From: Paraburkholderia piptadeniae | GTDB lineage: Bacteria > Pseudomonadota > Gammaproteobacteria > Burkholderiales > Burkholderiaceae | Assembly (NCBI RefSeq): GCF_900007165.1 | Contig: NZ_CYGY02000047.1 | Span: 301-64,300, forward strand | Direction of reading: 5' to 3' | Length of the DNA: 64,000 bases | Part shown: positions 53,797 through 63,718 of the stretch, piece after piece | Layout: each line of letters begins with the position of its first letter | How positions within the stretch are numbered: the first letter of the stretch is position 1 | Translations under genes and position numbers: made by a program | The notes under the pieces: model-generated | Told to the model about the DNA's origin: nothing | Database searches by the model: none | Seen by the model: the letters and a program-made list of their open reading frames with translations, nothing else

Positions 53797-55242
53797 GTGT
53801 CAAACGATCAGACAGCGCAAGTGAATTTGAACGCCGGCGCCGTATTCGACGTGCACGGCATAGAGCCTGTGCCCGGCGAAAGCAGGACATCCGGACAGCT
53901 GGACCAGTTCTGGATCTGGGCCGGTGCGAACGTTGCACCGATCAACTGGGTGCTGGGGGCAATCGGTATCCAGCTGGGTTTGAGTCTTGTCGAGACGCTA
54001 GCGATTATCGTGATCGGCAATGTGTTGGGGTGTGCATTGTTCGGCGCCATGTGCGTGATCGGACATCGCTCGGGTGTTCCGCAAATGGTGTTGTCGCGGC
54101 TGGCTTTCGGCCGGCGAGGCGCGTGGCTGCCCACGCTCATGCAGGTGTTGATGCCGATGGGCTGGGTGGCGATCAACACGTGGATTGTTCTGGATCTCGC
54201 TGTTGTCGCGCTCGATCGCATGGGGATGAGCGGCGGCATCGAACTCAAGTATTTCATTGCGATCGCGGTCCTGCTGATCCAGGTGGGCATCGCGACGTGG
54301 GGCTTTCACGCGATACGTTATTTCGAGCGTTACACGATGCCATTCGTCCTGCTCATCATGGTCTTGATGACCGTGCTTGCCTTCACGCATGTCGATATTC
54401 ACTGGCACGTTTCAACCGCTCACGGTATCGGCAAGCTTTCCGCGATGAGCAAGCTGATGACGGCGATCGGCATCGGCTGGGGCATTTCGTGGCTCGTCTA
54501 TGCGTCGGATTACACGCGCTTCACGAAACTGGAATTGAGCACCCGGCAGGTATTTCGCGCGACCTCGCTCGGCATGTTCGTTCCGACTGTCTGGCTCGCT
54601 TTTCTGGGAGCAGCGATCGCGTCTTCGGGAAGCGGCGCCGATCCGTCCCAGCTCATCATTGCGGTGTTCGGTGCGATGGCGTTGCCTGTCCTGCTCGTAC
54701 TCGTCCACGGTCCGATCGCGACCAATATCGTCGTCATCTACTCGGCGGCGCTCGCCACGCTGTCGCTCGATCTGCGTGTTCCGCGCTGGGTCGTTTCAGT
54801 CGTGTCCGGCGTTGTCGGCCTCGTGATTCTTTATCTGTTCCTGCACTCGGGCGCGTTTGCCAACACCTTCGAGAATCTGATGGTCTTCTTTGTCGTGTGG
54901 ATCGCGCCTTGGGCCGGCATCGTGCTCGTCGATTACTTTCTCGTGCGGCGCGGCAGGATCGATGTCGGTGCGCTTTATTGTCATCACTCGGTAAGCGGAT
55001 GTGGGGACATCAAATGGTCCGGCGTCGCGGCGCTGGCGCTGGGTGTCATCGCGGCCTGGCTCTTTCAGGTGAGCAGCATCGAGTCGCTGCAGGGCCCCAT
55101 CGCAATGGCGCTGGGCGGTATCGACCTCTCATGGCTCGCCGGGCTCGGGGTGGGTGGCGGGAGTTACTACTTCTTTCATCACGCGCGACGCGACGCCCGA
55201 TCAGGGCAGGGATCTCTCGCGGATAACAGGAGTTCGACATGA
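53797..55242 (+). CDS. NCS1-family nucleobase/cytosine-like permease
   Basis: The 481-residue protein starts at a GTG behind AGGAGGAG. It has about twelve helices and NCS1 features: LDQFWIWAGANVAPINWVLG early, IGHRSGVPQMVLSRLAFGRR and DYTRFTK. NCS1 carriers import cytosine, allantoin, hydantoins, uracil and related ring amides. A creatininase gene overlaps its end (ATGA), so a cyclic amide such as creatinine is a likely substrate; this is inference. Confidence 0.88.
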   Translation: MSNDQTAQVNLNAGAVFDVHGIEPVPGESRTSGQLDQFWIWAGANVAPINWVLGAIGIQLGLSLVETLAIIVIGNVLGCALFGAMCVIGHRSGVPQMVLSRLAFGRRGAWLPTLMQVLMPMGWVAINTWIVLDLAVVALDRMGMSGGIELKYFIAIAVLLIQVGIATWGFHAIRYFERYTMPFVLLIMVLMTVLAFTHVDIHWHVSTAHGIGKLSAMSKLMTAIGIGWGISWLVYASDYTRFTKLELSTRQVFRATSLGMFVPTVWLAFLGAAIASSGSGADPSQLIIAVFGAMALPVLLVLVHGPIATNIVVIYSAALATLSLDLRVPRWVVSVVSGVVGLVILYLFLHSGAFANTFENLMVFFVVWIAPWAGIVLVDYFLVRRGRIDVGALYCHHSVSGCGDIKWSGVAALALGVIAAWLFQVSSIESLQGPIAMALGGIDLSWLAGLGVGGGSYYFFHHARRDARSGQGSLADNRSST

Positions 55243-56048
55243 ACAGCGTGCGCATGGATAACATCAGCTGGGTCGAGTACGAGCAGCGAGTAAGAGCCGG
55301 ATCGGTCGTATTTCTTCCGTGCGGCGCGACGGAGCAGCATGGGCCTCATCTTCCGCTTGGAACGGATGCTTTGCTGGCGAGCGCGATATGCGAAGACGTT
55401 GCCCGTGAAGTGCAAGGCGTCGTGGCGCCTGCGATTTCGTACGGCTATAAGTCACAACCCAGGAGCGGCGGCGGTCAACATTTTTGCGGCACCACGAGTG
55501 TCGACGGCGCGACGTTGAGCGCAATGATCCGTGACGCGGTGCGGGAATTTCATCGTCATGGTGTCAGGCGTCTTGTGATCGTCGTCGGGCATTTTGAAAA
55601 CCAGTGGTTCGTCACCGAGGGTATCGAACTCGCTATGCGGGACATGGGCGAAAGCAGCGGGATGGAAGTCATGCGTGTCGAGCACTGGGAGTTCTGTCGC
55701 GGCGAAACGCTCGATGCGATTTTCCCGGACGGGTTTCCGGGCATTGCGCTCGAACATGCCGCCGTGATCGAGACGTCGATGATGCTTCACTATTACCCGC
55801 AGCTTGTTTTGCTCGACAGCATTCCGGACCATGGACCCGCTGAATTCCCGGCTTACGATATGTACCCCGCCCGCACGGCCTGGGTTCCATCCGGCGGAGT
55901 GCTGTCATCCGCCAAAGATTCGAGCAGCGAGAAAGGACGTCTGCTGGTGACGGACGTGGTCGACGGGATCGCGACGGCCGTGCGTCACGAATTCGGAATG
56001 ACGGGTCGCGCGCCGGCGACATCGCCATATCCGCAGGTCGTCGATTGA
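55239..56048 (+). CDS. Creatininase-family amidohydrolase
   Basis: The 269-residue protein overlaps the permease stop by ATGA. The metal-binding stretch reads LPCGATEQHGPHLPLGTDAL, with Glu, His and Asp ligands, and VIVVGHFENQ, MRVEHWEF and LEHAAVIETSMM follow as later ligand regions. Creatininases open creatinine to creatine; relatives act on other cyclic amides or formamides. With the NCS1 carrier this makes an uptake and ring-opening pair. Confidence 0.9.
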   Translation: MNSVRMDNISWVEYEQRVRAGSVVFLPCGATEQHGPHLPLGTDALLASAICEDVAREVQGVVAPAISYGYKSQPRSGGGQHFCGTTSVDGATLSAMIRDAVREFHRHGVRRLVIVVGHFENQWFVTEGIELAMRDMGESSGMEVMRVEHWEFCRGETLDAIFPDGFPGIALEHAAVIETSMMLHYYPQLVLLDSIPDHGPAEFPAYDMYPARTAWVPSGGVLSSAKDSSSEKGRLLVTDVVDGIATAVRHEFGMTGRAPATSPYPQVVD

Positions 56049-56238
56049 AGATGACGGCAGCCATCTGAAGCGACTGCGGCGCATCTCGCCGTCCCGGCGC
56101 GTTGATCGCCCACTGCGTGAGCGAGATGGATGTCGTTCGCACAATACTTGCGCCCGCGACGTTAGCGGTTCACATTGGGATATGGACGACTGACGTTCGC
56201 CTGCCCGCGTTCGCCGGACGGCGGTCGGGAGACGAGCG

Positions 56239-56541
56239 ATGCAGAACGACAGACAGCCGCGGCGCGTGACATACGAGAAAGGGCTCCAGATCGGCGGCTC
56301 CGGATGGTTGGGCCGGTTGCTGGCCGTACTCCTGAGCGCGATCGTGCTCGTGGCGGCCGCGATGCTGTCGGTGGTGCTGCTCGCCGTGCTGTTCGCGCTG
56401 GGCACGGTCGTCGCCGGCTATCTCTGGTGGAAGACGCGCGCGCTGCGCCGGCAGGCGCGCGCGTTCAGCGACGACGGACGGACCGTCGACGTGGAGGTCG
56501 TCCACAAAGACTCGCGAGACGACGATTCCGCGAAACGCTGA
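56239..56541 (+). CDS. Small membrane protein
   Basis: About 100 residues. One or two hydrophobic helices (RLLAVLLSAIVLVAAAMLSV then VLLAVLFALGTVVAGYLWW) lie between a basic N-terminus and an acidic, charged tail (EVVHKDSRDDDSAKR). GGAGACGAGCG precedes the ATG. No family is recognised. It converges with the Lrp gene. Confidence 0.65.
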   Translation: MQNDRQPRRVTYEKGLQIGGSGWLGRLLAVLLSAIVLVAAAMLSVVLLAVLFALGTVVAGYLWWKTRALRRQARAFSDDGRTVDVEVVHKDSRDDDSAKR

Positions 56542-56568
56542 CGATCGATTACGCGCGCGAAGCAGGCT

Positions 56569-57042
56569 CTAGGTCGCGAGTGGAACCGCGCCAGTGCATT
56601 TGAGTTCGTCGAGACAAACACTGGATTTGACTCCGCTCACGCCAGGAATGCGCATCAACGTATCGAGCAGGAATTCCGACAACGCTTTCAGGTCGCGTGC
56701 CACCACCTTGAGCATGTAGTCGATATCGCCCGTAACGGCGAAGCACTCCTGGATCTCCGTGAGTTCCGCGACCATGCCCTTGAACTTCGCCAGGTCGCGG
56801 ACATGACCACGCTCCATCGTCACCTGGATGAAAGCAACCACGCCGAAGCCCAGCACCTGCGCGTCGAGGCGGGTCTCGTAGCACCGGATCACCCCCATCT
56901 CTTCGAGCCGACGATGACGCCTCAGCGTCTGCGCCGGTGACAAGCTGATTGCCTCCGCCAGTTCGAGATTGGAGATGCGTCCCTGGGTCTGCAGGATCCC
57001 CAGTAAGCGCATGTCGATACGGTCGATCTCAAGGGTCTGCAC
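56569..57042 (-). CDS. Lrp/AsnC-family regulator
   Basis: The 157-residue protein begins MQTLEIDRIDMRLLGILQTQ and has the Lrp winged helix (GRISNLELAEAISLSPAQTL, RRHRRLEEMGVIRCYE) and RAM domain (VAELTEIQECFAVTGDIDYM, RIPGVSGVKSSVCLDELKCT). It diverges from the 4-hydroxyphenylpyruvate dioxygenase gene, so it probably controls tyrosine catabolism with an aromatic amino acid as ligand. Confidence 0.92.
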   Translation of the reverse strand: MQTLEIDRIDMRLLGILQTQGRISNLELAEAISLSPAQTLRRHRRLEEMGVIRCYETRLDAQVLGFGVVAFIQVTMERGHVRDLAKFKGMVAELTEIQECFAVTGDIDYMLKVVARDLKALSEFLLDTLMRIPGVSGVKSSVCLDELKCTGAVPLAT

Positions 57043-57303
57043 TTTTCTTTCTCACGTAGCCAGTGGGAGGAAATTTTAATGGGCAAATTAGGGTTTGTCT
57101 GCGTCCGTTAGGAAATCCTATTGCGTCGAAGGGAAATTACACTGATTCCCGAAATTGCTGCGATGCACGCGCATACGGCGCGCTGTCCGGCGGTCGCGGC
57201 ACGCACACTGGCGCAGCGACATCCGGCATACGACACCACATCCGATATGCCGTGCATTGCACCTCCAACGAATCATCCACTCTCCGACAAACGCGAAACG
57301 AAC

Positions 57304-58377
57304 ATGGCCGACCTGTTTGACAATCCGATGCAACTGATGGGCTTCGAATTCGTGGAATTCGCCTCGCCCACGCCCAACATACTCGAACCTTTGTTCGAGC
57401 AGATGGGCTTCACGCTGGTGGCGCGTCACCGATCGAAGGACGTGCTGCTGTATCGCCAGGGCGAAATCAACTTCATCGTCAACCGCGAACCGAACAGCGA
57501 AGGTGCGTACTTCGCCGCCGAGCACGGTCCGAGCGCATGCGGGATGGCGTTTCGCGTGAAGGATTCGCACATGGCGTACGCCCGCGCATTGGCGCTGGGC
57601 GCCCAGCCGATCGAGATCGCCACCGGTCCGATGGAGTTGCGCTTGCCCGCGATCAAAGGCATTGGCGGTGCGCCGCTTTACCTGATCGATCGCTTCGAAG
57701 ACGGCAAGTCGATCTATGACATCGATTTCGAGTTCATCGAAGGTGTCGAGCGCCGGCCCGTCGGTCACGGCCTGCGCGTCGTCGATCATCTTACGCACAA
57801 TGTCTATCGTGGCCGCATGACGTACTGGGCGAACTACTACGAGAAGCTGTTCAACTTTCGCGAATTGCGCTACTTCGACATCGAGGGCGAATACACGGGC
57901 CTGACGTCGAAGGCGATGACGGCGCCCGACGGCAAGATCCGCATCCCGCTGAACGAGGAGTCGGGCAAGGGAAGCGGCCAGATCGAGGAATTCCTGATGG
58001 CGTTCAACGGGGAAGGCATTCAGCACATCGCGTTCCTCACGGACGATCTGATCCGAATCATCGACAACCTGCAAATGGCAGGCGTGCCGCTGATGACGGG
58101 ACCGAACAACTATTACTACGAGGCACTCGAGACGCGCCTGCCGGGTCACGGCCAGCCCGTTGGCGAACTGCAGTCGCGAGGCATCCTCCTTGACGGCACC
58201 ACCGCGGACGGCACGCCCCGGCTGTTGCTGCAGATCTTTTCAAAACCCCTGCTTGGCCCGGTGTTCTTCGAATTCATCCAGCGCAAGGGCGACGAAGGCT
58301 TCGGCGAAGGCAATTTCAAGGCGCTCTTCGAGTCGCTCGAACGCGACCAGATCGAAAGGGGCACGCTCAAGGTCTGA
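57304..58377 (+). CDS. hppD: 4-hydroxyphenylpyruvate dioxygenase
   Basis: The 357-residue protein starts MADLFDNPMQLMGFEFVEFA. It has two VOC halves and the Fe(II) ligands: His in LRVVDHLTHNV, His in EGIQHIAFLTDDL and Glu in GPVFFEFIQRKGDE. The C-terminal block GFGEGNFKALFESLERDQ is typical. It converts 4-hydroxyphenylpyruvate to homogentisate in tyrosine degradation. Longer upstream starts have poor context. An Lrp gene diverges from it. Confidence 0.95.
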   Translation: MADLFDNPMQLMGFEFVEFASPTPNILEPLFEQMGFTLVARHRSKDVLLYRQGEINFIVNREPNSEGAYFAAEHGPSACGMAFRVKDSHMAYARALALGAQPIEIATGPMELRLPAIKGIGGAPLYLIDRFEDGKSIYDIDFEFIEGVERRPVGHGLRVVDHLTHNVYRGRMTYWANYYEKLFNFRELRYFDIEGEYTGLTSKAMTAPDGKIRIPLNEESGKGSGQIEEFLMAFNGEGIQHIAFLTDDLIRIIDNLQMAGVPLMTGPNNYYYEALETRLPGHGQPVGELQSRGILLDGTTADGTPRLLLQIFSKPLLGPVFFEFIQRKGDEGFGEGNFKALFESLERDQIERGTLKV

Positions 58378-58552
58378 CGTGCCCGCAACCCGGCTCATGA
58401 GCCGGTTCAACAATACAGATCCCAGCAGGATACGGCGCCGGCGTCACAAGCGCCGGCCGTGACGTCTTCGCAGATCTCGCTTGCCTCACCAGGGCAGGTG
58501 AACCGCGAGGCGTGGCGTCCGGAATCAACCGCAGGACACAGGAGAAGACATC

Positions 58553-59935
58553 GTGGCAGACAAAGGGCAGGGCACGCTCAAACGCGGCCTGAAGAATCGT
58601 CACATTCAACTGATCGCGCTCGGGGGCGCGATAGGGACGGGGCTGTTTCTCGGCATCGCGCAGACCATCAAATCGGCGGGACCGTCGGTACTGCTCGGTT
58701 ATGCGATCGCCGGCATCGTCGCTTTTTTTATCATGCGGCAACTCGGGGAGATGGTGGTCGACGAGCCTGTCGCCGGCTCCTTCAGCTATTTCGCAGGCAA
58801 GTACTGCGGGCAATACGCGGGCTTCGTATCGGGCTGGAACTATTGGGTGCTCTACATTCTCGTGTCGATGGCGGAGTTGTCGGCCGTCGGCATCTATATG
58901 CAATATTGGTGGCCGGGCCTGCCGACATGGATCTCGGCACTCGTGTGTTTCTGCGCGATCAATGCGATCAACCTCACGAGCGTGAAATCGTATGGCGAAC
59001 TCGAATTCTGGTTCTCGATCGTCAAGGTCGCGGCGATCGTCGGCATGATCGGGTTCGGCGGGTATCTGCTCGTTTCGGGCAACGCCGGGCCTGAGGCGGG
59101 CGTGTCCAACCTCTGGCGTCATGGCGGCTTCTTCCCCAACGGCATCTCGGGGCTCGTGATGGCGATGGCCGTCATCATGTTCTCGTTCGGCGGGCTGGAG
59201 CTTGTCGGTATCACCGCCGCCGAGGCGGATGATCCGTCGCACACGATCCCGCGTGCGACCAACCAGGTGATCTACCGCATCCTGATCTTCTACGTCGGCG
59301 CACTCGGCGTGCTGCTTTCGCTGTATCCGTGGGAAAAAGTGGTCACCGGCGGCAGCCCGTTCGTGCTGATCTTCCACGCGATGAACAGCAACTTCGTGGC
59401 CAACGTACTCAACGCCGTGGTGCTCACGGCCGCGCTGTCGGTCTACAACAGCGGCGTGTACTGCAACAGCCGCATGCTCTACGGCCTCGCGGGTCAGGGC
59501 AACGCGCCGCGCGCGCTGCTCAAGGTCAACGCCCGCGGCATTCCGCTCGTTGCGCTCGGTGTCTCCGCACTCGCGACGGCCGCGTGCGTGGTGATCAACT
59601 ACATGATGCCGGGCAAGGCGTTCGAATTGCTGATGGGTCTCGTCGTGTCGGCGCTCATCATCAACTGGGCGATGATCAGCATCATTCATCTGCAATTCCG
59701 CCGTGCCAAAGCGCGCGCAAGCGAAACGACCGTGTTCCGCAGCATTGGCTATCCGCTCACCAACTATCTGTGCCTGGCATTTCTCGGCGGCATTCTGGTG
59801 GTGATGTGCCTGATTCCGGACCTGCGCATTTCGGTTTATCTGATCCCTGTCTGGCTCGCCGTGCTGGGTGTGGGCTACCGCCTGCGAAACCGGCGCGCGG
59901 ACGACGCGGTACCTGAGGGCGTGCCGCTGCGCTAG
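58553..59935 (+). CDS. Amino acid permease, AroP/PheP/GabP (AAT) type
   Basis: The 460-residue protein starts with GTG behind GGAGAAG. It begins GTLKRGLKNRHIQLIALGGA, then IGTGLFLG, the AAT-family hallmark, and has twelve helices with FGGLELVGITAAEADDPSHT in the middle. It lies between hppD and tyrB, so aromatic amino acid uptake is likely. Direct substrate proof is absent. Confidence 0.88.
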   Translation: MADKGQGTLKRGLKNRHIQLIALGGAIGTGLFLGIAQTIKSAGPSVLLGYAIAGIVAFFIMRQLGEMVVDEPVAGSFSYFAGKYCGQYAGFVSGWNYWVLYILVSMAELSAVGIYMQYWWPGLPTWISALVCFCAINAINLTSVKSYGELEFWFSIVKVAAIVGMIGFGGYLLVSGNAGPEAGVSNLWRHGGFFPNGISGLVMAMAVIMFSFGGLELVGITAAEADDPSHTIPRATNQVIYRILIFYVGALGVLLSLYPWEKVVTGGSPFVLIFHAMNSNFVANVLNAVVLTAALSVYNSGVYCNSRMLYGLAGQGNAPRALLKVNARGIPLVALGVSALATAACVVINYMMPGKAFELLMGLVVSALIINWAMISIIHLQFRRAKARASETTVFRSIGYPLTNYLCLAFLGGILVVMCLIPDLRISVYLIPVWLAVLGVGYRLRNRRADDAVPEGVPLR

Positions 59936-60061
59936 GCACGCAACCGGCCGTGGGACGGCAATAACGAGCTGTTCCACGGTCGAACCGTATTGCGGCGAGC
60001 CGATCGCACTCGTTGAATCTCCCGCGCTTTCACAATCTCTTTGGCTTTCCCAGGAACTGTC

Positions 60062-61267
60062 ATGTTCGAACACATCGATGCTTATCCCGGCGATCCGATC
60101 CTCACGCTGAACGAGAACTTCGCGAAGGACCCGCGCGACAACAAGGTCAACCTGAGCATCGGCATCTATTACGACGAGGAAGGCCGTTTGCCCGTCATGC
60201 GAGCCGTGCACGAGGCCGAAACGCAAATGCTCGCGGAACCCGGCCCAAAGCCGTACCTGCCGATGGCGGGTTTTGCGCAGTATCGCGACGCCGTGCAATC
60301 GCTGGTATTCGGCGAAGACTCGCCGGCGCGTGCCGACGGACGTATCGCGACCGTGCAGACGTTGGGCGGCTCGGGGGCGCTCAAGGTCGGCGCGGATTTC
60401 ATCAAGCGCTATTTCCCCGGCTCACAGGTCTGGGTGAGCGATCCGACGTGGGAAAACCACCGCTTTATTTTCGAGCGCGCCGGCTTCAGCGTCAGCACGT
60501 ATCCGTACTACGACGAAAACAGCGGTGGACTGAAATTCGAAGCGATGCTCTCGGCCATCGATGCGCTGCCCGCGCGCAGTGTCGTGCTGTTGCACGCGTG
60601 CTGCCACAATCCGACCGGCGTGGACCTGAGCGAGTTGCAATGGGTGACCTTGATCGAGGTTCTCAAGAAGCGCGAACTGCTGCCTGTCATCGACATGGCC
60701 TATCAGGGTTTCGGCGCGGGCATCGATGCCGATGCATTCGCGATCCGCGAGCTCGCGCGCCAGAACGTGCCCGCGTTCGTCGCCAACTCGTTCTCGAAGA
60801 ACTTCTCGCTGTACGGTGAGCGCTGTGGTGGTCTGTCGGTCATCTGCGAGTCGCGGGACGTGGCAGGGCGTGTGTTGGGGCAGTTGACGAGCGCTGTGCG
60901 CGCGAACTACAGCAACCCGCCGACGCACGGCGCGAAGATCGTTGCCCGGGTGCTCACGACACCCGCGCTGCGGCAGTCGTGGGAAGACGAGCTGGCGACG
61001 ATGTGCAGGCGCATCGTCCGCATGCGCGCCGGAATTCATGATCGTTTGCGCGGCAACGTGCCGAACTCACTCCTCGCGCGATACCTGGAGCAGCGCGGGA
61101 TGTTCACTTACACGGGCTTGTCTGTGGAGCAGGTCGACCTGCTGCGCGAGCGGCACGGTGTCTATCTGATTCGTTCTGGCCGGATGTGCGTGGCGGCGCT
61201 GAACGAGAAAAACGTTGGCACGGCCGCGCAGGCGATTTCGGAGATCTTCGCGCAGGCGACGAACTGA
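60062..61267 (+). CDS. tyrB: Aromatic amino acid aminotransferase
   Basis: The 401-residue protein starts MFEHIDAYPGDPILTLNENF; the longer in-frame start is less likely. It is a class I aminotransferase with the PLP Lys in NSFSKNFSLYGERCGGL (near 246), HNPTGVDLSELQW, and the late Arg in YLIRSGRMCVAALN. It turns tyrosine and phenylalanine into their 2-oxo acids, feeding hppD. Together with the permease this is a compact tyrosine-use block. Confidence 0.93.
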   Translation: MFEHIDAYPGDPILTLNENFAKDPRDNKVNLSIGIYYDEEGRLPVMRAVHEAETQMLAEPGPKPYLPMAGFAQYRDAVQSLVFGEDSPARADGRIATVQTLGGSGALKVGADFIKRYFPGSQVWVSDPTWENHRFIFERAGFSVSTYPYYDENSGGLKFEAMLSAIDALPARSVVLLHACCHNPTGVDLSELQWVTLIEVLKKRELLPVIDMAYQGFGAGIDADAFAIRELARQNVPAFVANSFSKNFSLYGERCGGLSVICESRDVAGRVLGQLTSAVRANYSNPPTHGAKIVARVLTTPALRQSWEDELATMCRRIVRMRAGIHDRLRGNVPNSLLARYLEQRGMFTYTGLSVEQVDLLRERHGVYLIRSGRMCVAALNEKNVGTAAQAISEIFAQATN

Positions 61268-61439
61268 GATTCGAGTGGGCGGCGATCCATCGACACCGCC
61301 CGTTCTTGCAGTGTCATGTAAGCGCGTCAGTGAGACGCGCCTATTGGATCATATGCTCTGGCGCGACTGCGCTCCCGGAATGGTATCTGCGCGTCGCCAG
61401 GAAATCCGGGCCACGCGCGGATACGCAGGCGGCTATTGG

Positions 61440-61763
61440 CTATTGACCGCCGAAATAGAGCTGCTTCATCTGGTCCAAAGAGGCGGGTTGCGCAATTGCG
61501 CGCGAACCCGATGCCGATGAACCGGGCGTCACGCCGCCGTAGGCGGTTGCACCGTTTTGCATCCACACGCGCGCCTCGGCCGCCTGGATGTCTGCTGGAT
61601 AATTCGGGTCTTCGCCTTTGGCGGGGTCATAGCCAGCCTGTTCGAGCTGCTGCAACTCGGCGCGAACCTGGGCGCGCGTCGGTGCCGCATCGTTTTGCGA
61701 GAACGCGGCGAGCGGCAAGGAAAGCGCCGACGCAGCGGCAACTGCAATCGCGAATGATTTCAT
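61440..61763 (-). CDS. DUF4148 small secreted protein
   Basis: The 107-residue protein begins with a signal peptide (MKSFAIAVAAASALSLPLAA ... FSQ) and continues with APTRAQVRAELQQLEQAGYD and PNYPADIQAAEARVW, the DUF4148 pattern widespread in Burkholderiaceae. The function is unknown. It is transcribed toward tyrB and ends 172 bases from it. Confidence 0.88.
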   Translation of the reverse strand: MKSFAIAVAAASALSLPLAAFSQNDAAPTRAQVRAELQQLEQAGYDPAKGEDPNYPADIQAAEARVWMQNGATAYGGVTPGSSASGSRAIAQPASLDQMKQLYFGGQ

Positions 61764-62525
61764 GATGACCCCTCCTCATGGATGTCAGGGTGCCTCGTTA
61801 CGGATGCAAGCCGTGTAACTGGCCATCGAAGTCTAGACAGGCAAACCTTCAACTTCGATACGAATGGACACGGCCTGCGCAACATCGCGATGTCCGGGTA
61901 TCACACGAGCATCGTCGCGAAGGACAGGCCGTGCCAGACGAGCTGTCCGCAGAGAAAAGACGATCAGGGAAGCGGAAAATCGCAAAGCGCTCGCAGTACG
62001 CGGCTACGCGTCGATGGGAAAGCGTCGCTCACTGTCCGCCGTTTTCGGGAATGTCTTCAATAAAAGATCTCATTGGTATCTGCGCGCGTGCCGCCTTTCA
62101 TCGTCTTTGCGGCTCGTCGCTTGGGGGCACGCATTGCGAGCCTTGCCGCGACAGGATTCCTTTCTGCGATCAGCGGACGATGGTCTGACTCGATACAGCA
62201 GTTCGTGTGGCGTGTTCCATCCAATGCGTGCAATTGTATTATGTTTATTTCTAGTCCTTATTGATTGGCTGGAAAGTTGAATTTCTGATCCAGACGAAAA
62301 AATGAGTTTCGAGCTAACCGGATCGGGCGGCTGCAATTGCCCGGCTCGGGCAGCATCTTGAAGTGGTCTGCTTCAATAATTCCCGCATCCGCGCGGTCAG
62401 CGCGGGCAAGCGCCTTGTCATCCTGTTCCGACATGCGCGTCAATGGCTCCGATCGTGGAGACTGTGCCACGAGCGGCTCTATTTTCGACGCCTGAGATAT
62501 CAAATCAACGAGATTGTGGCGCAAT
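61764..62525. other. 760-bp gap
   Basis: Nothing recognised beyond the promoter area of the DUF4148 gene. Several overlapping frames exist, but none has a domain or a good start, and composition falls in GC near 62220-62280. Confidence 0.45.
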
Positions 62526-62930
62526 ATGAGAGTGCTGCAACCGTTGTCGAAGGTGGAGGCAGGCGTGGCAAACTTCCCTCGGCTCGAGCTGTTGTGTCGG
62601 TTATTCCTCGGCCTATTTGTGGGCTTTTTCTGCGTAACAGCTGCCCTTTTCGTGCGTTACGTCGTATCGGCGAACCCGCTGCCGCAAGTCGCCGTCTTGC
62701 AATCGAAAAGCGCATCGCAAGCCGCGTCGGGACGCGCTCCCGCAGTCCCATTTTTATCTGCTTCGCAACACCAACCGGCAACGCCTTCGCAAAATACTGA
62801 AGAAAGGACACTCATTGCGTCGTCGACTTCCACTATCGTCACGTTCATCGCGGCTGCGGTGACCAACTTCCTGAGTTGGTGGAAGGATAGAGCGAAGGCG
62901 AGCAGATCAAAGCAGGACGCGTCGCGCTAG
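62526..62930 (+). CDS. Two-helix membrane protein of unknown function
   Basis: About 134 residues from MRVLQPLSKVEAGVANFPRL; an ATG four codons upstream is possible. One strong helix lies near residues 25-45 (CRLFLGLFVGFFCVTAALFV) and a second, shorter one near 100-118 (STSTIVTFIAAAVTNFLSWW), with a Ser/Ala/Pro-rich loop between. The end is basic. I recognise no family. Confidence 0.5.
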   Translation: MRVLQPLSKVEAGVANFPRLELLCRLFLGLFVGFFCVTAALFVRYVVSANPLPQVAVLQSKSASQAASGRAPAVPFLSASQHQPATPSQNTEERTLIASSTSTIVTFIAAAVTNFLSWWKDRAKASRSKQDASR

Positions 62931-62969
62931 TTCGTCGAACCGGTATGCTGCGACTCGATACGCGCGCCG

Positions 62970-63368
62970 TCAGTTGTGCGACCTTGTCCGCATGCCGCCC
63001 ACGCCAACTTTGCCACGCCCGGTTTTGCGAGGCGCAGGACTTTCAGCGCGCAGTTTCTTCCTGGAGGCGACTGTGAGCGTCACCTGGTCAGCAGGATAGT
63101 AAGTCGCCCTGTGCACCGCCGAGTGACAGACGGGAGGGTGCTGTTTGAAGGCGTGCTTGGCGGTCTTCACGCCGTAAAATTTTCCACTGCCCTTGACCGG
63201 GTTCCCGAGTAGTACCGACAGCGGATTGTCATGTGGGGCAGGGGCACTCCACGACCCGCTCTGGTCGAACCACGCGTTCGCGCGCAAGATCGCAAACCCG
63301 GCGCCGTTGACGGTGACATATGTTGCCTTCGCGCTGAGCGCGTAATTGGGACCCTTGACCTCGATTGC
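62970..63368 (-). CDS. Small basic protein of unknown function
   Basis: About 132 residues from MAIEVKGPNYALSAKATYVT. The N-terminal half has regular beta-like sequence (VNGAGFAILRANAWFDQSGS, SGKFYGVKTAKHAFKQHPPV) and the C-terminal half is rich in Lys, Arg and Gly. GAGGTGTCC precedes the start. No family is recognised. The basic tail could bind nucleic acid; that is only a guess. Confidence 0.5.
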   Translation of the reverse strand, partial: AIEVKGPNYALSAKATYVTVNGAGFAILRANAWFDQSGSWSAPAPHDNPLSVLLGNPVKGSGKFYGVKTAKHAFKQHPPVCHSAVHRATYYPADQVTLTVASRKKLRAESPAPRKTGRGKVGVGGMRTRSHN

Positions 63369-63718
63369 CATGACGGACACCTCACGCGTGATTCCTACGC
63401 CGATAGTCTAGCCCCGTGCAGCGATCGACGCGGATTGCCACATGCCGACGTGTTTTGCGTTACGCGCGAAACCTTCGCTTCGCCGGCCGCACGGGGAGCG
63501 CGAATTGCAAGGCATCGACAGTGAATCGATTTGCATGACTGATTATTCAGCATACGGTTGTGTTTCTAAATATAGCATGACATGATATATTTCCTATAAT
63601 GAGTGCAGGCTAGTCGTTTTCCGTTTCGATACGTCCCTGCATACGAGCCACATACTGGTCCAGCGCATCGCGTACCAGGAATACGCGGTTGACCGGCGCG
63701 TGACAAAGAGGAGCGGCA
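63369..63718. other. Gap with promoter-like sequence before the stress protein gene
   Basis: About 350 bases. AT-rich sequence from 63530 to 63605 includes TATAAT at 63595-63600, a good -10 box for the gene that starts at 63719, though no clear -35 box stands 17 bases before it. The rest holds no recognised feature. Confidence 0.5.

Noticed and set aside
58367..60298. Minus-strand open frame of 643 codons opposite the permease gene
   Set aside because: Low-complexity, charged product without a domain, exactly opposite a well-supported permease.
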